Positions 37,925 to 48,157 of a stretch of 57,500 nt of DNA are shown in pieces. Origin of the DNA: Symbiodinium natans (Eukaryota; Sar; Dinophyceae; Suessiales; Symbiodiniaceae); NCBI GenBank assembly GCA_905221605.1, contig CAJNDS010002736.1, positions 1 through 57,500 on the forward strand. Direction: 5' to 3'. A program made the position numbers and the translations under genes. Position 1 is the stretch's first letter, and the number at the start of each line of letters is the position of its first letter. Below the pieces are notes generated by a model, which had not been told where the DNA came from, searched no databases, and was given only the letters and a program-made list of their open reading frames with translations.

Positions 37925-38547
37925 GTGACTTTACTTGCTGTTGGTTACCAGGGAATGGAGGGAATGGGGTACCCTACATAATCCCTTAAAAAGTATAGGG
38001 GTTTAGAGCTTAGCGACAGTGCGGGCTTACTGTTTTGGGGTTTAGGGTTTGGCCTTGCGGTGGGCGAAGGGAGGCCCCCAAAGTCTTGTGAAGAAACTGT
38101 GCTCTAGGATCCGAGCACCCCAAGCCCCCATAAAGAAATCAGACGCACGTAAACCCTCAACCCTAAGTTTGCCCCTAAACTTACTGTTGGTTAGCAGGGA
38201 ATGGAGGAACTCTGCACCCTAACCCCGAAGCCCCAAACCCCAAACCCCAAACCCCAAACCCCAAACCCCAAACCCCAAAGCCAGCCACCTTCTGAGCACA
38301 GCCCGCTGGCTACCTCGAAGTGTCCAGGCCCTTGCCTCCCTGGAGAAGGTGGGGCGTGGTCTTAGACATGGACTGAAGTACCTTAAGGCTTGGGGTTTGA
38401 GGTTTAGGGTTTAGGGTTTAGGGGTTTAGGGTTTAGGGTTTAGGGTCACCTTATGCCACGATGTTTTTCGATGGACTTGTCAAAGCCCCGAGGCCACCAG
38501 GGGCTTGAGGACGCTTTCTGACACTCCTGAGCTCCATTCTTGTCTGA

Positions 38548-38620
38548 GCTTTCCCTAACCCTAAACCCTAAACCCTAAACCCTAAACCCTAAACCCTAAA
38601 CCCTAAACCCTAAACCCGAA
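38548..38620. repeat. CCCTAAA array
   Basis: About 10 units, mirrored by a TTTAGGG array at 38402-38447. Confidence 0.95.
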
Positions 38621-38704
38621 AAACCCTTGGGTCTTGCAAGAATGCAACTTTTTCAATGTTTTGGAGGGCGGCGCGGCTCGGGGTAGGATCCGGGGGAGTC
38701 CTGG

Positions 38705-38868
38705 AATCTAAGGGTAGTTACATTCCTGAAAGTTATGGTCCCTCACCTTCCTGAAAGGGTTCTGAAGCATGGGCCCTGGGCTTCAGAGTGTAAATCAAGG
38801 GTTTTCTGGAGGGTCATCTAAGGGCCCATATGAAGGGCCCAATGTAACTACCCTACGATACAAATTTC
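38705..38868. mobile_element. Inverted-repeat element, unnamed family
   Basis: GGGTAGTTACATTCCTGAAA near the left end and AATGTAACTACCC near the right, about 160 bp, with GGGCCC-containing arms. A related arrangement with a long AT microsatellite in the middle is seen at 53880-54015. Confidence 0.65.
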
Positions 38869-38869
38869 A

Positions 38870-39790
38870 GGGCTCGTGTTGGGTTTGCGGTTCTGGGGCT
38901 TCGGCTCGTGCCCGGAAGGAGCCGCAGAAGCACGGCGAGGCCAGGGTAGCTGGTTTGGGCTCGGGTGCAGGGGAACTCATTGCAAGCCGCAGCGCGTGTG
39001 GGGGAAGGAGCACCGGTCCGTCGCCTCAAGCTGTCTGATCAAGTGCCTTGCCATGGAGAAGACCCATCCTGCGACGGCTGATCCTCGCGCCTGGCGCGTC
39101 CGCGCCTGGCGCAGGAAGAGGACGTACTCGACGCGGTACTTGGACACAGTCTGGCCGCGGAGCTATTGGACCGTGGACTCCCAGAGCTTCCCAAAGACGC
39201 CTGGCAACCTCCATGGCCGATCGGTCAGCAACGTCCCTCCCCGTCGCCCAGCTCACCGGGGTCCGGTGCGCGCCTGGGAGGCACCTGACAGCCGAAGTGG
39301 CAGCCAAACACTTCCCGCACCTGAGAGCTCGCAGCAAAGCTCTCGCCTGGGCTCCAAGGAGTCCAGGGAATCCGCTTGGTCTTGCAGCTCTACCCAGACT
39401 TGCAGCGACAGAGATAGAGAGCTGTTGATGAAGGACCAGCGACGACAGGAAGTCTATCTGAAAATGGGGCAAGTCGGATCCTTGAGCCTCATCTTGGCCC
39501 AGGCCGAGGCGACGGCACGGTGCAAAGGCTTCGTGTTCCCCGATGCGTCACATGACTTTGGGAGCAGCTAGCTGTGAGGCGGCGTGCGATTGTTCAGGTG
39601 CAACCCTCGTGGCAGCGAAGGTCCTGGCTGCCGGTGGGCTCAACTGTCATACTTAGACAGTGGCCCGCGACTAAGTTGCAGCACAGACGGCCCGCGGGCT
39701 TGTTTATAGACATTGCGTCCAATGTTTCACAGTTGAGCCAGACCTGCGTTGAAGTGAGGCGCATGTTTGGCCTTCCCAACCTCTAAGCCC
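38870..39790 (+). other. Repeat-free GC-rich island, probable coding region of unknown type
   Basis: About 900 bp without telomere-type repeats, the longest such island in the right half. Frames of up to 231 codons (38876-39571) exist, but the plausible protein seems to switch frames: a helical stretch LAQEEDVLDAVLGHSLAAEL in one frame near 39110, then DRDRELLMKDQRRQEVYLK in another near 39415. The opposite strand also has a 148-codon frame. A separate frame runs 39574-39786. I cannot fix a product. Unspliced introns or sequence indels would explain the switching. Confidence 0.35.
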
Positions 39791-39857
39791 TAAGCTGTAT
39801 CATCTTGTGGTGGGCTCTGCCGGACACTCCAGAAGCGCGGTGTCGGGCGTCGGCCTG

Positions 39858-39976
39858 CGAAACCCTAAACCCTAAACCCTAAACCCTAAACCCTAAACCC
39901 TAAACCCTAAACCCTAAACCCTAAACCCTAAACCCTAAACCCTAAACCCTAAACCCTAAACCCTAAACCCTAAACC
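39858..39976. repeat. CCCTAAA array
   Basis: About 17 perfect units. A TTTAGGG array at 40094-40155 mirrors it across a 115-bp island. Confidence 0.97.
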
Positions 39977-40292
39977 GTCGGCCTACGTCGGCCGGTTCCT
40001 GCATTCCTCCACAAGGGTAGGATGCATTCCTCGCTGCTGGTCGTTTGAGAGCGCCGTCGCCCTTGAAATCTGACTCTTTCCTCTCTGAGCTCTCAGGGTT
40101 TAGGGTTTAGGGTTTAGGGTTTAGGGTTTAGGGTTTAGGGTTTAGGGTTTAGGGTACCTCTTCAAGGACTTCTCCCGGTACTTACGAGTAGGGCTCTAGC
40201 CAGAGCTGCCGCGCTCAAACCCTAAACCCTAAACCCTAATACCCAAACCCTAAACCCTAAACCCTAAACCCTGAGACCGGAGACGCTTCCAG

Positions 40293-40331
40293 GCCAGCGT
40301 CCGCGAGCGAGCGGCGAAGCTGCTGGCTGAG
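40293..40331 (+). CDS. A-type repeat exon (pair 4)
   Basis: After GACGCTTCCAG the frame reads ASVRERAAKLLAE, 13 codons, then GACCGG. As at 37474 only a GA donor preserves phase 0. Spliced to 40646 it gives VRERAAKLLAE-AADNGELEKVL. CCCTAAA lies upstream and TTTAGGG downstream. Confidence 0.6.
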
Positions 40332-40645
40332 GACCGGCGCATGGCTTTCCAGGTTTTTAGGGTTTCGGGCTCTAGGGTTTAGGGTTTAGGGTTTAGGGTT
40401 TAGGGTATTATAGAGCATGAAAGATAGTTCCCGATGCTTGGCTTTCGCGCACGAGTCGCCTCCTTAAGGCGTGGAGTAGTCAGTATCGGTCAAGTGGCAG
40501 AAGCTGCAAAAGGGGGCATTTCATGTCGAGCTTTGGGGGCAGGCACTCTGTGGGTTTAGGGTTTAGGGTTTAGGGTTTAGGGCATTGGGGCATTTTTGGG
40601 GGGGAAGGGTTTGGGCCGCAACCCGATGTGAGCAGCGTGTGTCAG

Positions 40646-40681
40646 GCAGCCGACAATGGTGAGCTGGAGAAGGTGCTGCCT
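40646..40681 (+). CDS. B-type repeat exon (pair 4)
   Basis: After CGTGTGTCAG the frame reads AADNGELEKVLP. The 3' border is uncertain: GTGCTG after GAGAAG, or further on. Partner of 40293. Confidence 0.6.
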
Positions 40682-41057
40682 GGCCATTATGTTTTGTTTG
40701 GGTTTAGGGTGTTGTTGAGTTAGGGCTTGCGAGGGTTTAGGGCTTGATTTCTTTGTTTGTGTGGTCCGGATTGCTAGGTTCAGCTGTCGTGGAGCGATGG
40801 TGCAGTCGCATCGTCTCAGGCAGTTGCATAGCGCGGGTTCAAAAGAAGGGGTCTAAGCACGTCAGAGAGTTCCGTTGGAAAACAAGACTGCTTTGTTTGG
40901 ACTAGGCATAATTTTGAGCTCGAACAAGATCGCGACAGACAGGGACAGCTTGTGTTTGTAGCAGGGCAGACGTTGCATTTCTGGCACAGACAAGTGACGA
41001 CTGCCGGATTTTCTGTTGGTCGGCGGCCTGAACCAGGAATTCTTTTGAACAAACAAC

Positions 41058-41196
41058 AACCCTAAACCCTAAACCCTAAACCCTAAACCCTAAACCCTAA
41101 ACCCTAAACCCTAAACCCTAAACCCTAAACCCTAAACCCTAAACCCTAGACCCTAAACCCTAAACCCTAAACCCTAAACCCTAAACCCTAAACCCG
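41058..41196. repeat. CCCTAAA array
   Basis: About 20 units, one CCCTAGA. Preceded by a repeat-free stretch 40690-41057 without a supported gene. Confidence 0.97.
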
Positions 41197-41394
41197 ACTG
41201 CAGTTCCTGGACTTGCCAGGTACTTGGCTCAGTGAAGGCGGGCGTGGTCTCGTAGATGGGCTCGGGCTGTCAGAAGCCCCAAACGGGGGTGAGTGGGGCA
41301 TTTCGGATCAGGGCTTGGGGCCTTTGAGGGTTTAGGGTTTAGGGTTTAGGGTTTAGGGTTTAGGGTTTAGGGTTCAGGGTTTGCGAAAAGATAG

Positions 41395-41463
41395 CAGCTA
41401 AAAGATGCTGAAGCGAAAGACAGCACCAAAGAAGCCAAAAAGCTCGCAACCCACCTCCTCAAA
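41395..41463 (+). CDS. A-type repeat exon
   Basis: After AAAGATAG the frame reads QLKDAEAKDSTKEAKKLATH, then LLK, 23 codons, followed by GCAGCA as GC donor. EAKKLATHLLK fits the A consensus with K in place of R. A lysine/serine-rich alternative frame is also open. No B partner before the next A exon at 41892. Confidence 0.45.
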
Positions 41464-41796
41464 GCAGCAACAGAAACCCACGTCGGCGGGGCCGCAGTCT
41501 GAACCCTGAGAAAGGGTTCAGGGTTTAGGGTTTAGGGTTTAGGGTTTAGGGTTTAGGCCCCGGAACCCATACTATGGGGGCCGGAATAGTTACTAACAGT
41601 GTTCCCTTATGGTCCCGCTATAATTATACATAGAATAATTTCCCAAAACCCTATTCTCTCTCAGGCCCCTACATTAGGCACCAACAATTTCGAAGCCCTT
41701 GGCCCCAAAAACAAATCCTAAACCCTAAGCCCTTAGCAGCTGGCAAAAAGAAACCCGACCCCGTTTGGCCACCCAGAAAAACGTTAGCCCTGCGAA

Positions 41797-41882
41797 TTCT
41801 GAAACCTAAACCCTAAACCCTAAACCCTAAACCCTAAACCCTAAACCCTAAACCCTAAACCCTAAACCCTAAACCCTAAACC
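41797..41882. repeat. CCCTAAA array ending next to an exon
   Basis: About 12 units, ending CCCTTCTGCAG, the acceptor of the exon at 41892. The mirror TTTAGGG array starts at 41967. Confidence 0.96.
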
Positions 41883-41891
41883 CTTCTGCAG

Positions 41892-41957
41892 GGCACGCCG
41901 CGCATGGAGGATCAGCTGGCGGACATCCGCGCAGCTGCTAAGGCGTCCCTGCTGGAG
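41892..41957 (+). CDS. A-type repeat exon (pair 5)
   Basis: After CTTCTGCAG the frame reads GTPRMEDQLADIRAAAKASL, then LE, 22 codons, then GCCTCT as GC donor. Spliced to 42380 it gives AKASLLE-AAESGALETIV. CCCTAAA and TTTAGGG arrays touch both sides, the clearest case of the sandwich arrangement. Confidence 0.6.
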
Positions 41958-42379
41958 GCCTCTTGATTAGGGTTTAGGGTTTAAGGGTTTAGGGTTTAGG
42001 GTTTAGGGTTTAGGGTTTAGGGTTTAGGGTTTAGGGTTTAGGGTTACAATATATTATGATTTAATAATCGGGTGTAGTAATTTGTTAGTATAGTAATCTG
42101 GGCATAGGGGGGGTTTAACATGGAAGCTTAGACCCGGAGGCAACAGAAAGGTTGAGGCTTCGGGGGGGTTAGAGTCTGGGGTTTAGGGTTTAGGGTTTAG
42201 GGTTTAGGGTTTAGGGTCTGGGGTTTGTTAAGTTTAGAGGGTGCACGGGTTCTGGGTGGAGGGCAAGCAAAGCCCGAAACCCTAAACGAACCCAAAACGA
42301 ACCCCGGAACCCTAAACCCTAAACCCTAAACCCCAAACCCTAAACGCTAAACTCTAAACCCTAAGCCCTGGAGTGTGAG

Positions 42380-42433
42380 GCTGCGGAGTCCGGTGCTCTG
42401 GAGACGATCGTGGCCGATCTCCAGAGGGAGAAG
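42380..42433 (+). CDS. B-type repeat exon (pair 5)
   Basis: Between TGTGAG and a canonical GTGCGT donor the frame reads AAESGALETIVADLQREK, exactly 18 codons, phase 0 at both ends. Best-bordered B exon. Upstream is CCCTAAG-type repeat. Confidence 0.65.
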
Positions 42434-42616
42434 GTGCGTGGCTCAACAAGGAAGGGGCCCCCCAAAATTCCGGACAGCGATCCCTGGGCCAAACCGTAAA
42501 CCCTAAACCCTAAACCCTAAACCCTAAACCCTAAACCCTAAACCCTGAACCCTGAACCCTGAACCCTAAACCCTAAACCCTAAACCCTCTCTACCATATA
42601 TATTTAGACCTTAATT

Positions 42617-42998
42617 GAATTTCAGAATTTGGCCGCTTTAATTTCAGAATTTTCCCGCTTTATTTTCAAAATTTGGCCGCTGTAATTTCAGAATTTTCCC
42701 GCTCTATTTTCAGAATTGGCCTGCTTTATTTTCAGAATTTGGCCGCTGTGTTTTCAGAATTTGGCCGCTTTATTTTCAGAGTTTGGCCGCTTCATTTTCA
42801 GAACGTGCCAAAACAGGCCAAAGGCTAATTAAATTTCAGAATTTGGCCGCTGCGTTTTCAGAATTTGGCCGCTTTATTTTCAGAATTTGGCCGCTTTAAT
42901 TTCAGAATTTGGCCGCTTTATTTTCAGAATTTGGCCGCTGTGTTTTCAGAATTTGGCCGCTTTATTTTCAGAATTGGCCGCTTTATTTTCAGAATTTG
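42617..42998. repeat. Minisatellite, about 22-bp unit
   Basis: About 17 tandem copies of TTTCAGAATTTGGCCGCTTTA with C/T and G/A variation (TTCCCGC, CTGTGTT). Two open frames through it are repeats only. Bounded by CCCTAAA arrays (42497-42590 and 43107-43173). Confidence 0.95.
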
Positions 42999-43305
42999 GC
43001 CGTTTTTGGCTTTCTCAATGTTACGGGATTCTCTCGGTGGGTGGGTGTCATATCCGAGCCGCAAATAAAACTTTAGCCATAAAACTGCTCGATCCGGAGT
43101 GCTGGACCCTAAACCCTAAACCCTAAACCCCAAACCCTAAACCCTAAACCCTAAACCCTAAACCCTAAACCCTATGCCGGTTCAGGGTTTAGGACTGCAT
43201 CACGATCATCAGTTTTTCCCGAGGTGGCCTTCAAAGCCTCTGAATACGTGGTCTTTCCCCGTCAGCACTTGCGCCATCCCTGCATTGCATGAGGACCCAA
43301 AGAGG

Positions 43306-43501
43306 CCAATACCCCTCAACGAAGGAAGATACCTCAAAGGGTTTAGGGTTTAGGGTTTAGGGTTTAGGGTTTAGGGTTTAGGGTTTAGGGTTTAGGGTTT
43401 AGGGTTTAGGGTAATACCCCTCAACTAAGGAATATACCTCAAAACTTAAAGGGATCCCTATGCTGATGTAAGGTAAGTTTTGCTGTTGAAGGGGTATTGG
43501 G
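43306..43501. mobile_element. Inverted-repeat element with TTTAGGG array between duplicated arms
   Basis: CCAATACCCCTCAAC (left) and GTTGAAGGGGTATTGG (right) are inverted ends. The left arm is present twice (43308-43338 and 43413-43444) with about 74 bp of TTTAGGG units between the two copies. Confidence 0.82.
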
Positions 43502-43585
43502 CTCTTAGGGATGGGGGGGGGGAGGCCATGGGTTGCTCCGTTTCCCTTTTTTGTTGAAGCAGGCGTCATGTTCATTGAAGCTTAT

Positions 43586-43660
43586 ATGGGGGTTTACGAA
43601 AATAGGGGGCCCCCAACATACACCCCCAAATAGTAGATTTCCCTTATAATGAGGCCCCTA
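43586..43660. mobile_element. Partial M5 element
   Basis: TATGGGGGTTTACGAAAATA, GGGGGCCCCC and CCCTTATAATGAGG, left and middle part only. A CCCTAAA array (43669-43697) replaces the right end. Confidence 0.7.
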
Positions 43661-43755
43661 ATCCCCGAAACCCTAAACCCTAAACCCTAAACCCTAATAC
43701 ATTCCCTTCAAACCATGTGCATCAAAGCCCCCTGCAACACTTCTCCATGGCGGAG

Positions 43756-43806
43756 GCGTCGTACTTGGGCGACGTCCGCGCGCGGGCTGCCGAGATGCTG
43801 ATAGAG
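43756..43806 (+). CDS. A-type repeat exon (pair 6)
   Basis: After ATGGCGGAG the frame reads ASYLGDVRARAAEMLIE, 17 codons, then GCCATG as GC donor. Spliced to 44430 it gives VRARAAEMLIE-AAETGRLQQ. The closest relative is 45988 (ATLLDVRQRAAMLLSE), which also begins after GAG. Confidence 0.6.
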
Positions 43807-44139
43807 GCCATGGCCTCTGGGGCTTATAGGAGGGTTTAGGGTTTAGGGTTTAGGGGTGTAGGCATCCTAAACCCTAAACCCTAAACCCTAAACCCTAAAC
43901 CCAAACCCTAAGCCTTAAACCCCAAACCCGAAACCCGAAACCCTAAACCCTAAGTGTAACACCCTTTAAAGGGTGTATTCAAGTATGAACGGAAGGAAGT
44001 GAATCCGAACCCCGAAATTCAGGTGGCTTGGGGGTGTGTGTTGTTGCTTTTCTAGCCTGGATACTCCAAATCCCTAAAGTTTAGAGCCCTGCGCAGGTCC
44101 AGCTGAGGCTTCAAAAGCCGAACCCGAAGCCCTAAACCC

Positions 44140-44228
44140 TAAACCCTAAACCCTAAACCCTAAACCCTAAACCCTAAACCCTAAACCCTAAACCCTAAAC
44201 CCTAAACCCTAAACCCTAAACCCTAAAA
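44140..44228. repeat. CCCTAAA array
   Basis: About 13 units. Another of about 11 units at 44514-44592. Confidence 0.96.
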
Positions 44229-44429
44229 CCCATCCCTGCGGAGTGGTTCGTCCAGCTACGTGGGCGGACTCTGGGCTTTTAAGGCGAAGGCACCCGAACC
44301 CGAATCCTTTGCACAGACAACTAAGGGGCCCCGACTTGTAGGGTTTAGGGTTTAGGGGTTTAGTGTTAATTAGCCCTCAACCTCATAAGTTCTAGACGCC
44401 AAATGGCCGTTTGTAGAACTTTGCACCAG

Positions 44430-44456
44430 GCTGCAGAGACTGGGCGCTTGCAGCAG
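44430..44456 (+). CDS. B-type repeat exon (pair 6)
   Basis: Between TTGCACCAG and GTGCAC the frame reads AAETGRLQQ. Short, since the usual VL is replaced by the donor. Partner of 43756. Confidence 0.5.
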
Positions 44457-44707
44457 GTGCACAGCCCCCCTCGTGAAAGCTTTTTGACCTAGAGGGTCCA
44501 AGCAAAATAACCCTAAACCCTAAACCCTCCCTAAACCCTAAACCCTAAACCCTAAACCCTAAACCCTAAACCCTAAACCCTAAACCCTAAACCACCTTAA
44601 CTCGGTTTATGGGGGTTCCTGGCTAGTCCCCAAGCCCAGTAGCACAAGGGTTTTCAGTGTCGAGTTGATCAGGCCCACGAGCTGAGTTCAGCTCTCTGCC
44701 AGCCTCA

Positions 44708-44790
44708 GGGTTCAGGGTTTAGGGTTTAGGGTTTAGGGTTTAGGGTTTAGGGTTTAGGGTTTAGGGTTTAGGGTTAGGGTTTAGGGTTTA
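44708..44790. repeat. TTTAGGG array
   Basis: About 12 units in reverse orientation to the neighbouring arrays. Confidence 0.96.
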
Positions 44791-44989
44791 CCGAGCGAGT
44801 GGAGCAAAGCCTGCTGCAAAGGGTTGGTATTTCCTTGAGAGAGCCTTTTCTGGATGTTAAGCTTCTTTTTTCATAATTAGATGGCATTGGGCGGGTAGGG
44901 TTGTCGCCGTGAGTGATCGCTTCAGCAATTGACTCATATACTATGACAATCGATGAATGCAGGAATAGATGATCATATATACATAGCAT

Positions 44990-45113
44990 GTATGAAATAC
45001 ATGTATATACATACGTACTCTCTCACACACACACATATATATATACATATATGTATATGTATATGTGTATATATACATGTATATCTATATATATATATAT
45101 GTATACATATTTT
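44990..45113. repeat. AT/AC microsatellite
   Basis: ACAT, ATAT, CACA and GTAT short-period repeats. Open frames across it are artefacts. Confidence 0.93.
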
Positions 45114-45415
45114 TGTTTTTGGTTTGTTTGCTGGGTTCTATTGACAGCAGCCTTAGAAACCAAATACCCTTCAAGAAGCTCCGACTGCGACCACCAAAGC
45201 ACCTAGATTCAGGGTTTAGGGTTTAGGGTTTAGGGTTTAGGGTTTAGTGATCTTCGGGCCGGAGCCCCTCCCTTAGTGGGTTTAGGGTTTAGGGTTTAGG
45301 GTTTGGGGTTGAGCCCGCAACATCCCCAAGTCCTTTGCAAGGTGCTTGGCGAGGTGCACCAACGCCAGAGCTCTGCCCGGGAGGTGCTCTGGAGCTAGGT
45401 TGCATTCGGGTCGTG

Positions 45416-45512
45416 TTTAGGGTTTAGGGTTTAGGGTTTAGGGTTTAGGGTTTAGGGTTTAGGGTTTAGGGTTTAGGGTTTAGGGTTTAGGGTTTAGGGT
45501 TTAGGTTTATGG
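45416..45512. repeat. TTTAGGG array
   Basis: About 13 perfect units, followed at 45529 by the D1 motif and a CCC-AAG-rich degenerate stretch to 45735. Confidence 0.96.
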
Positions 45513-45738
45513 TTCAGGTTAGGGTCACCCGTGCTGTGGCCAGTCGGGTGGCAAGAAAAAACAACCCTAAAGCCCTAAATTCCAAAGGCCTGGAGCCCTA
45601 CTGTAAACCCCAAAAGCCCCCTAAGCCCCCCTAAGCCCTAAAAGCCCTAGGAGCCCTGAAAGCCCTAAGGGCCCTAAGAGCCCTAAGAGCCCTAAGAGCC
45701 CTAAGAGCACTAAGAGCCCTCAAAGCCCTACAAAAAAC

Positions 45739-45930
45739 ACAAACCCTAAACCCTAAACCCTAAACCCTAAACCCTAAACCCTAAACCCTAAACCCTAAAC
45801 CCTAAACCCTAAACCCTAAACCCTAAACCCTAAACCCTAAACCCTAAACCCTAAACCCTAAACCCTAAACCCTAAACCCTAAACCCTAAACCCTAAACCC
45901 TAAACCCTAAACCCTAAACCCTAAAAAACC
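45739..45930. repeat. CCCTAAA array
   Basis: About 27 perfect units. Confidence 0.97.
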
Positions 45931-45987
45931 CTAAAAACCCTAAAAACGCCAAAAGCCCTCAGAGCCAGTTCCGGCGCCTCTGAAGAG

Positions 45988-46035
45988 GCGACCTTGCTTG
46001 ACGTGCGCCAGCGCGCGGCCATGCTGCTCTCCGAG
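45988..46035 (+). CDS. A-type repeat exon (pair 7)
   Basis: After CTGAAGAG the frame reads ATLLDVRQRAAMLLSE, 16 codons, then GTGGAC, a GT donor. Spliced to 46680 it gives VRQRAAMLLSE-ASANGKLEQIL. The long Leu-rich reading frame that continues downstream is the TTA/TTG microsatellite in the intron and not real. Confidence 0.6.
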
Positions 46036-46084
46036 GTGGACGATCGGGTTTTAGAGGGTTGGTTTTATGTATCAATTCTATACT

Positions 46085-46235
46085 ATCTATTCATATTAAT
46101 AATAATTACAATATTATTATTATTATTGTTGTTATTATTGTTATTATTATTATTGTTATTGTTTTTGTTATTATTACTGTTATTATTATTATTATTATCA
46201 TTATTGTTATTATTATTATTAATATTATTATATGA
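46085..46235. repeat. (TTA/TTG)n microsatellite
   Basis: About 50 triplets TTA, TTG and ATT within the intron after the exon at 45988. Confidence 0.95.
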
Positions 46236-46493
46236 TATTTTTTAATGTCGTTTTTTGGGATGTATAGCGTTGTATACGATTATATTTTGGGGTTTTCTCG
46301 GGTGTTAATAGGGCTTTGTAAGGGTTTATCGGGTTCTGTCGGGGTTTATCGTTTTCATCGAGTGTTTGTCGGGTGCTTAGGGTTGCGGCGCCACCCAGAC
46401 CAGATCCTCTGTAGCACTGCAGCACAGGTTGCGCCTCTTGGGGATCCCTTGTGACATCAGTTCGGGGGGTCCAACGAAAAGTTTAGGCAGCCC

Positions 46494-46672
46494 ACTTGGA
46501 GGATCATGGGTACTTTTAAGTAAGGTTATAAGTCGGCTTAGGGTTTAGGGTTTAGGGTTTAGGGCTTAGGGTTTAGGGTTTAGGGTTTAGGGTTTAGGGT
46601 TTGGTTATAACCTCATTTGGGACACTTATAAGACTTCTAAGCCCACTTATGAGTGCCCATGAACCTTCAAGT
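46494..46672. mobile_element. M2 element interrupted by a TTTAGGG array
   Basis: ACTTGGAGGATCATGGGTACTT at left, GAGTGCCCATGAACCTTCAAGT at right. About 68 bp of TTTAGGG units (46537-46604) lie between TAAGGTTATAAGTCGG and TTATAACCTCATTTGGG. Confidence 0.88.
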
Positions 46673-46679
46673 ATGCGAG

Positions 46680-46724
46680 GCGTCGGCGAACGGCAAGCTG
46701 GAGCAGATCTTAGGCGAGATCCAC
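46680..46724 (+). CDS. B-type repeat exon (pair 7)
   Basis: After GTATGCGAG (the right edge of the M2 element) the frame reads ASANGKLEQILGEIH, 15 codons, followed by GTGAAG as donor. Partner of 45988. The acceptor AG appears to lie at or just outside the M2 terminus, so the mobile element provides the intron's 3' part. Confidence 0.6.
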
Positions 46725-46880
46725 GTGAAGGATGGGCATGGGGAAGGGGTCGGGGAGGGGTTAGGGTCTAGAGTGGATAAGTTAGGGTTTGGGGCCTGGG
46801 GTTTCGGGTATAGCGTGTTTGGATGTGGAGGCAAAGCTGTGCTTAGTTCTACTTTGCGTCCATGCGGGAGCTCTTGCCAG

Positions 46881-46938
46881 GACACCAAAGGTACCAAAGC
46901 TGATTCAGAGGCCGGCTGAAGTGTTGCAAGCTTTGCCG
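46881..46938 (+). CDS. Exon of the repeat gene (linker/A-like)
   Basis: Between CTCTTGCCAG and a perfect GTGAGT donor the frame reads TPKVPKLIQRPAEVLQALP. The proline/lysine part recalls the linkers and AEVLQ recalls the A exons. A GC donor after CAA is an alternative. Best consensus donor in the right half. Confidence 0.5.
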
Positions 46939-47604
46939 GTGAGTCGAGCTTGCTGGCATTCGAGTCTTGCAGTTGTCACGTGGCGACTCGTTCATGCGAC
47001 CAGAGACCAGTCCTGCTTCAAGCAATCCCAAAGGCCGTGTGCGGCATCTAGCCTTCTTCCCTAAACCCTACATAAACTCAGGCCTCCACCTTGATGGCAC
47101 AAGCCGACCCGGGTCGTTCAGCCGCCTCCCGCAGCTCGGAGGTCGGTAGCACCCACGATGAGCCCGGTGCCGGAGACCTCTCCCCATAACCAGTCCCTAG
47201 TTAAAGTCACTAAATTATTCTGAAGCCGAGCATTGGAGAAAATTCAACTCACAAGGCCTCCAACTTTTCTTGGCTTCCCCGCGGAAGCGCACAGAAGCCC
47301 AATGAGCACGTCAGCGCATCGGCTACTTGGTGGGGTCGCTGGGCGGACTCCGCACGCGACCCACTCCTTCCTAAACCCTGAACCCTGAACCCTGAACCCT
47401 GAACCCTGAACCCTAAACCCTAAACCCTAAACCCTAAACCCAAAACCCAAAACCCAAGTGTAAGTTGACTTGGCGCACCCCACACCCGGCCAACCAAGCG
47501 CCCCGGGCCAGAGACCCTCCCTCAACTTCTTGAGACTCTTGGGGCCCCCCGGAGGGGGGTCGCAGGCACATCTCCGACTGTCAGGAAAAAACCCTGCAAA
47601 CAAT

Positions 47605-47815
47605 TACCCTAAACCCTAAACCCTAAACCCTAAACCCTAAACCCTAAACCCTAAACCCTAAACCCTAAACCCTAAACCCTAAACCCTAAACCCTAAACCC
47701 TAAACCTAACCCTAAACCCTAAACCCTAAACCCTAAACCCTAAACCCTAAACCCTAAACCCTAAACCCTAAACCCTAAACCCTAAACCCTAAACCCTAAA
47801 CCCTAAACCCTAAAA
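47605..47815. repeat. CCCTAAA array
   Basis: About 30 units with one CCTAAC slip. Confidence 0.97.
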
Positions 47816-47934
47816 GGAATGGATGAGGGTGGTTTTGCCGCCTGAGACAGCGTGGGGTGGGACCAAAAAGGTTAGGTGCCACCCCACAATCGGGCCATGG
47901 CAGCTGGTGCACCACATTGCCATAAGCCCTAAAC

Positions 47935-48048
47935 CTCAAAATAAGCCCTAAACCCTAAACCCTAAACCCTAAACCCTAAACCCTAAACCCTAAACCCTAA
48001 ACCCTAAACCCTAAACCCTAAACCCTAAACCCTAAACCCTAAACCCTG
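47935..48048. repeat. CCCTAAA array
   Basis: About 16 units. A shorter one at 48175-48219. Confidence 0.96.
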
Positions 48049-48106
48049 CTCTGCTCGGAGCCCCAAACCCTGAGCAGCACCAAGCCACAAACCCTCAACT
48101 CGATAG

Positions 48107-48157
48107 GCCCTGTTGGCTGCCGCGCGCGATAAGGCGGGCCAAAGGGAAGCCACTGAG
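48107..48157 (+). CDS. Candidate A-like exon
   Basis: After ACTCGATAG the frame reads ALLAAARDKAGQREATE, 17 codons, then GTGCTG as donor. Phase 0 at both ends and an acidic last residue as in A exons, but the VRxRAA core is replaced. Tentative. Confidence 0.35.

Noticed and set aside
42617-42998. CRISPR-like array
   Set aside because: Units are tandem with no spacers, and the DNA is eukaryotic.
42865-43126. Frames reading FSEFGRFIFRIW repeats
   Set aside because: Translation of the 22-bp minisatellite.
44953-45206. Tyr/Ile/His-rich frames
   Set aside because: Products of the AT/AC microsatellite.
45994-46245. Leucine-rich 83-codon frame
   Set aside because: Most of it is the TTA/TTG microsatellite. 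Only the first part (exon at 45988) is accepted.
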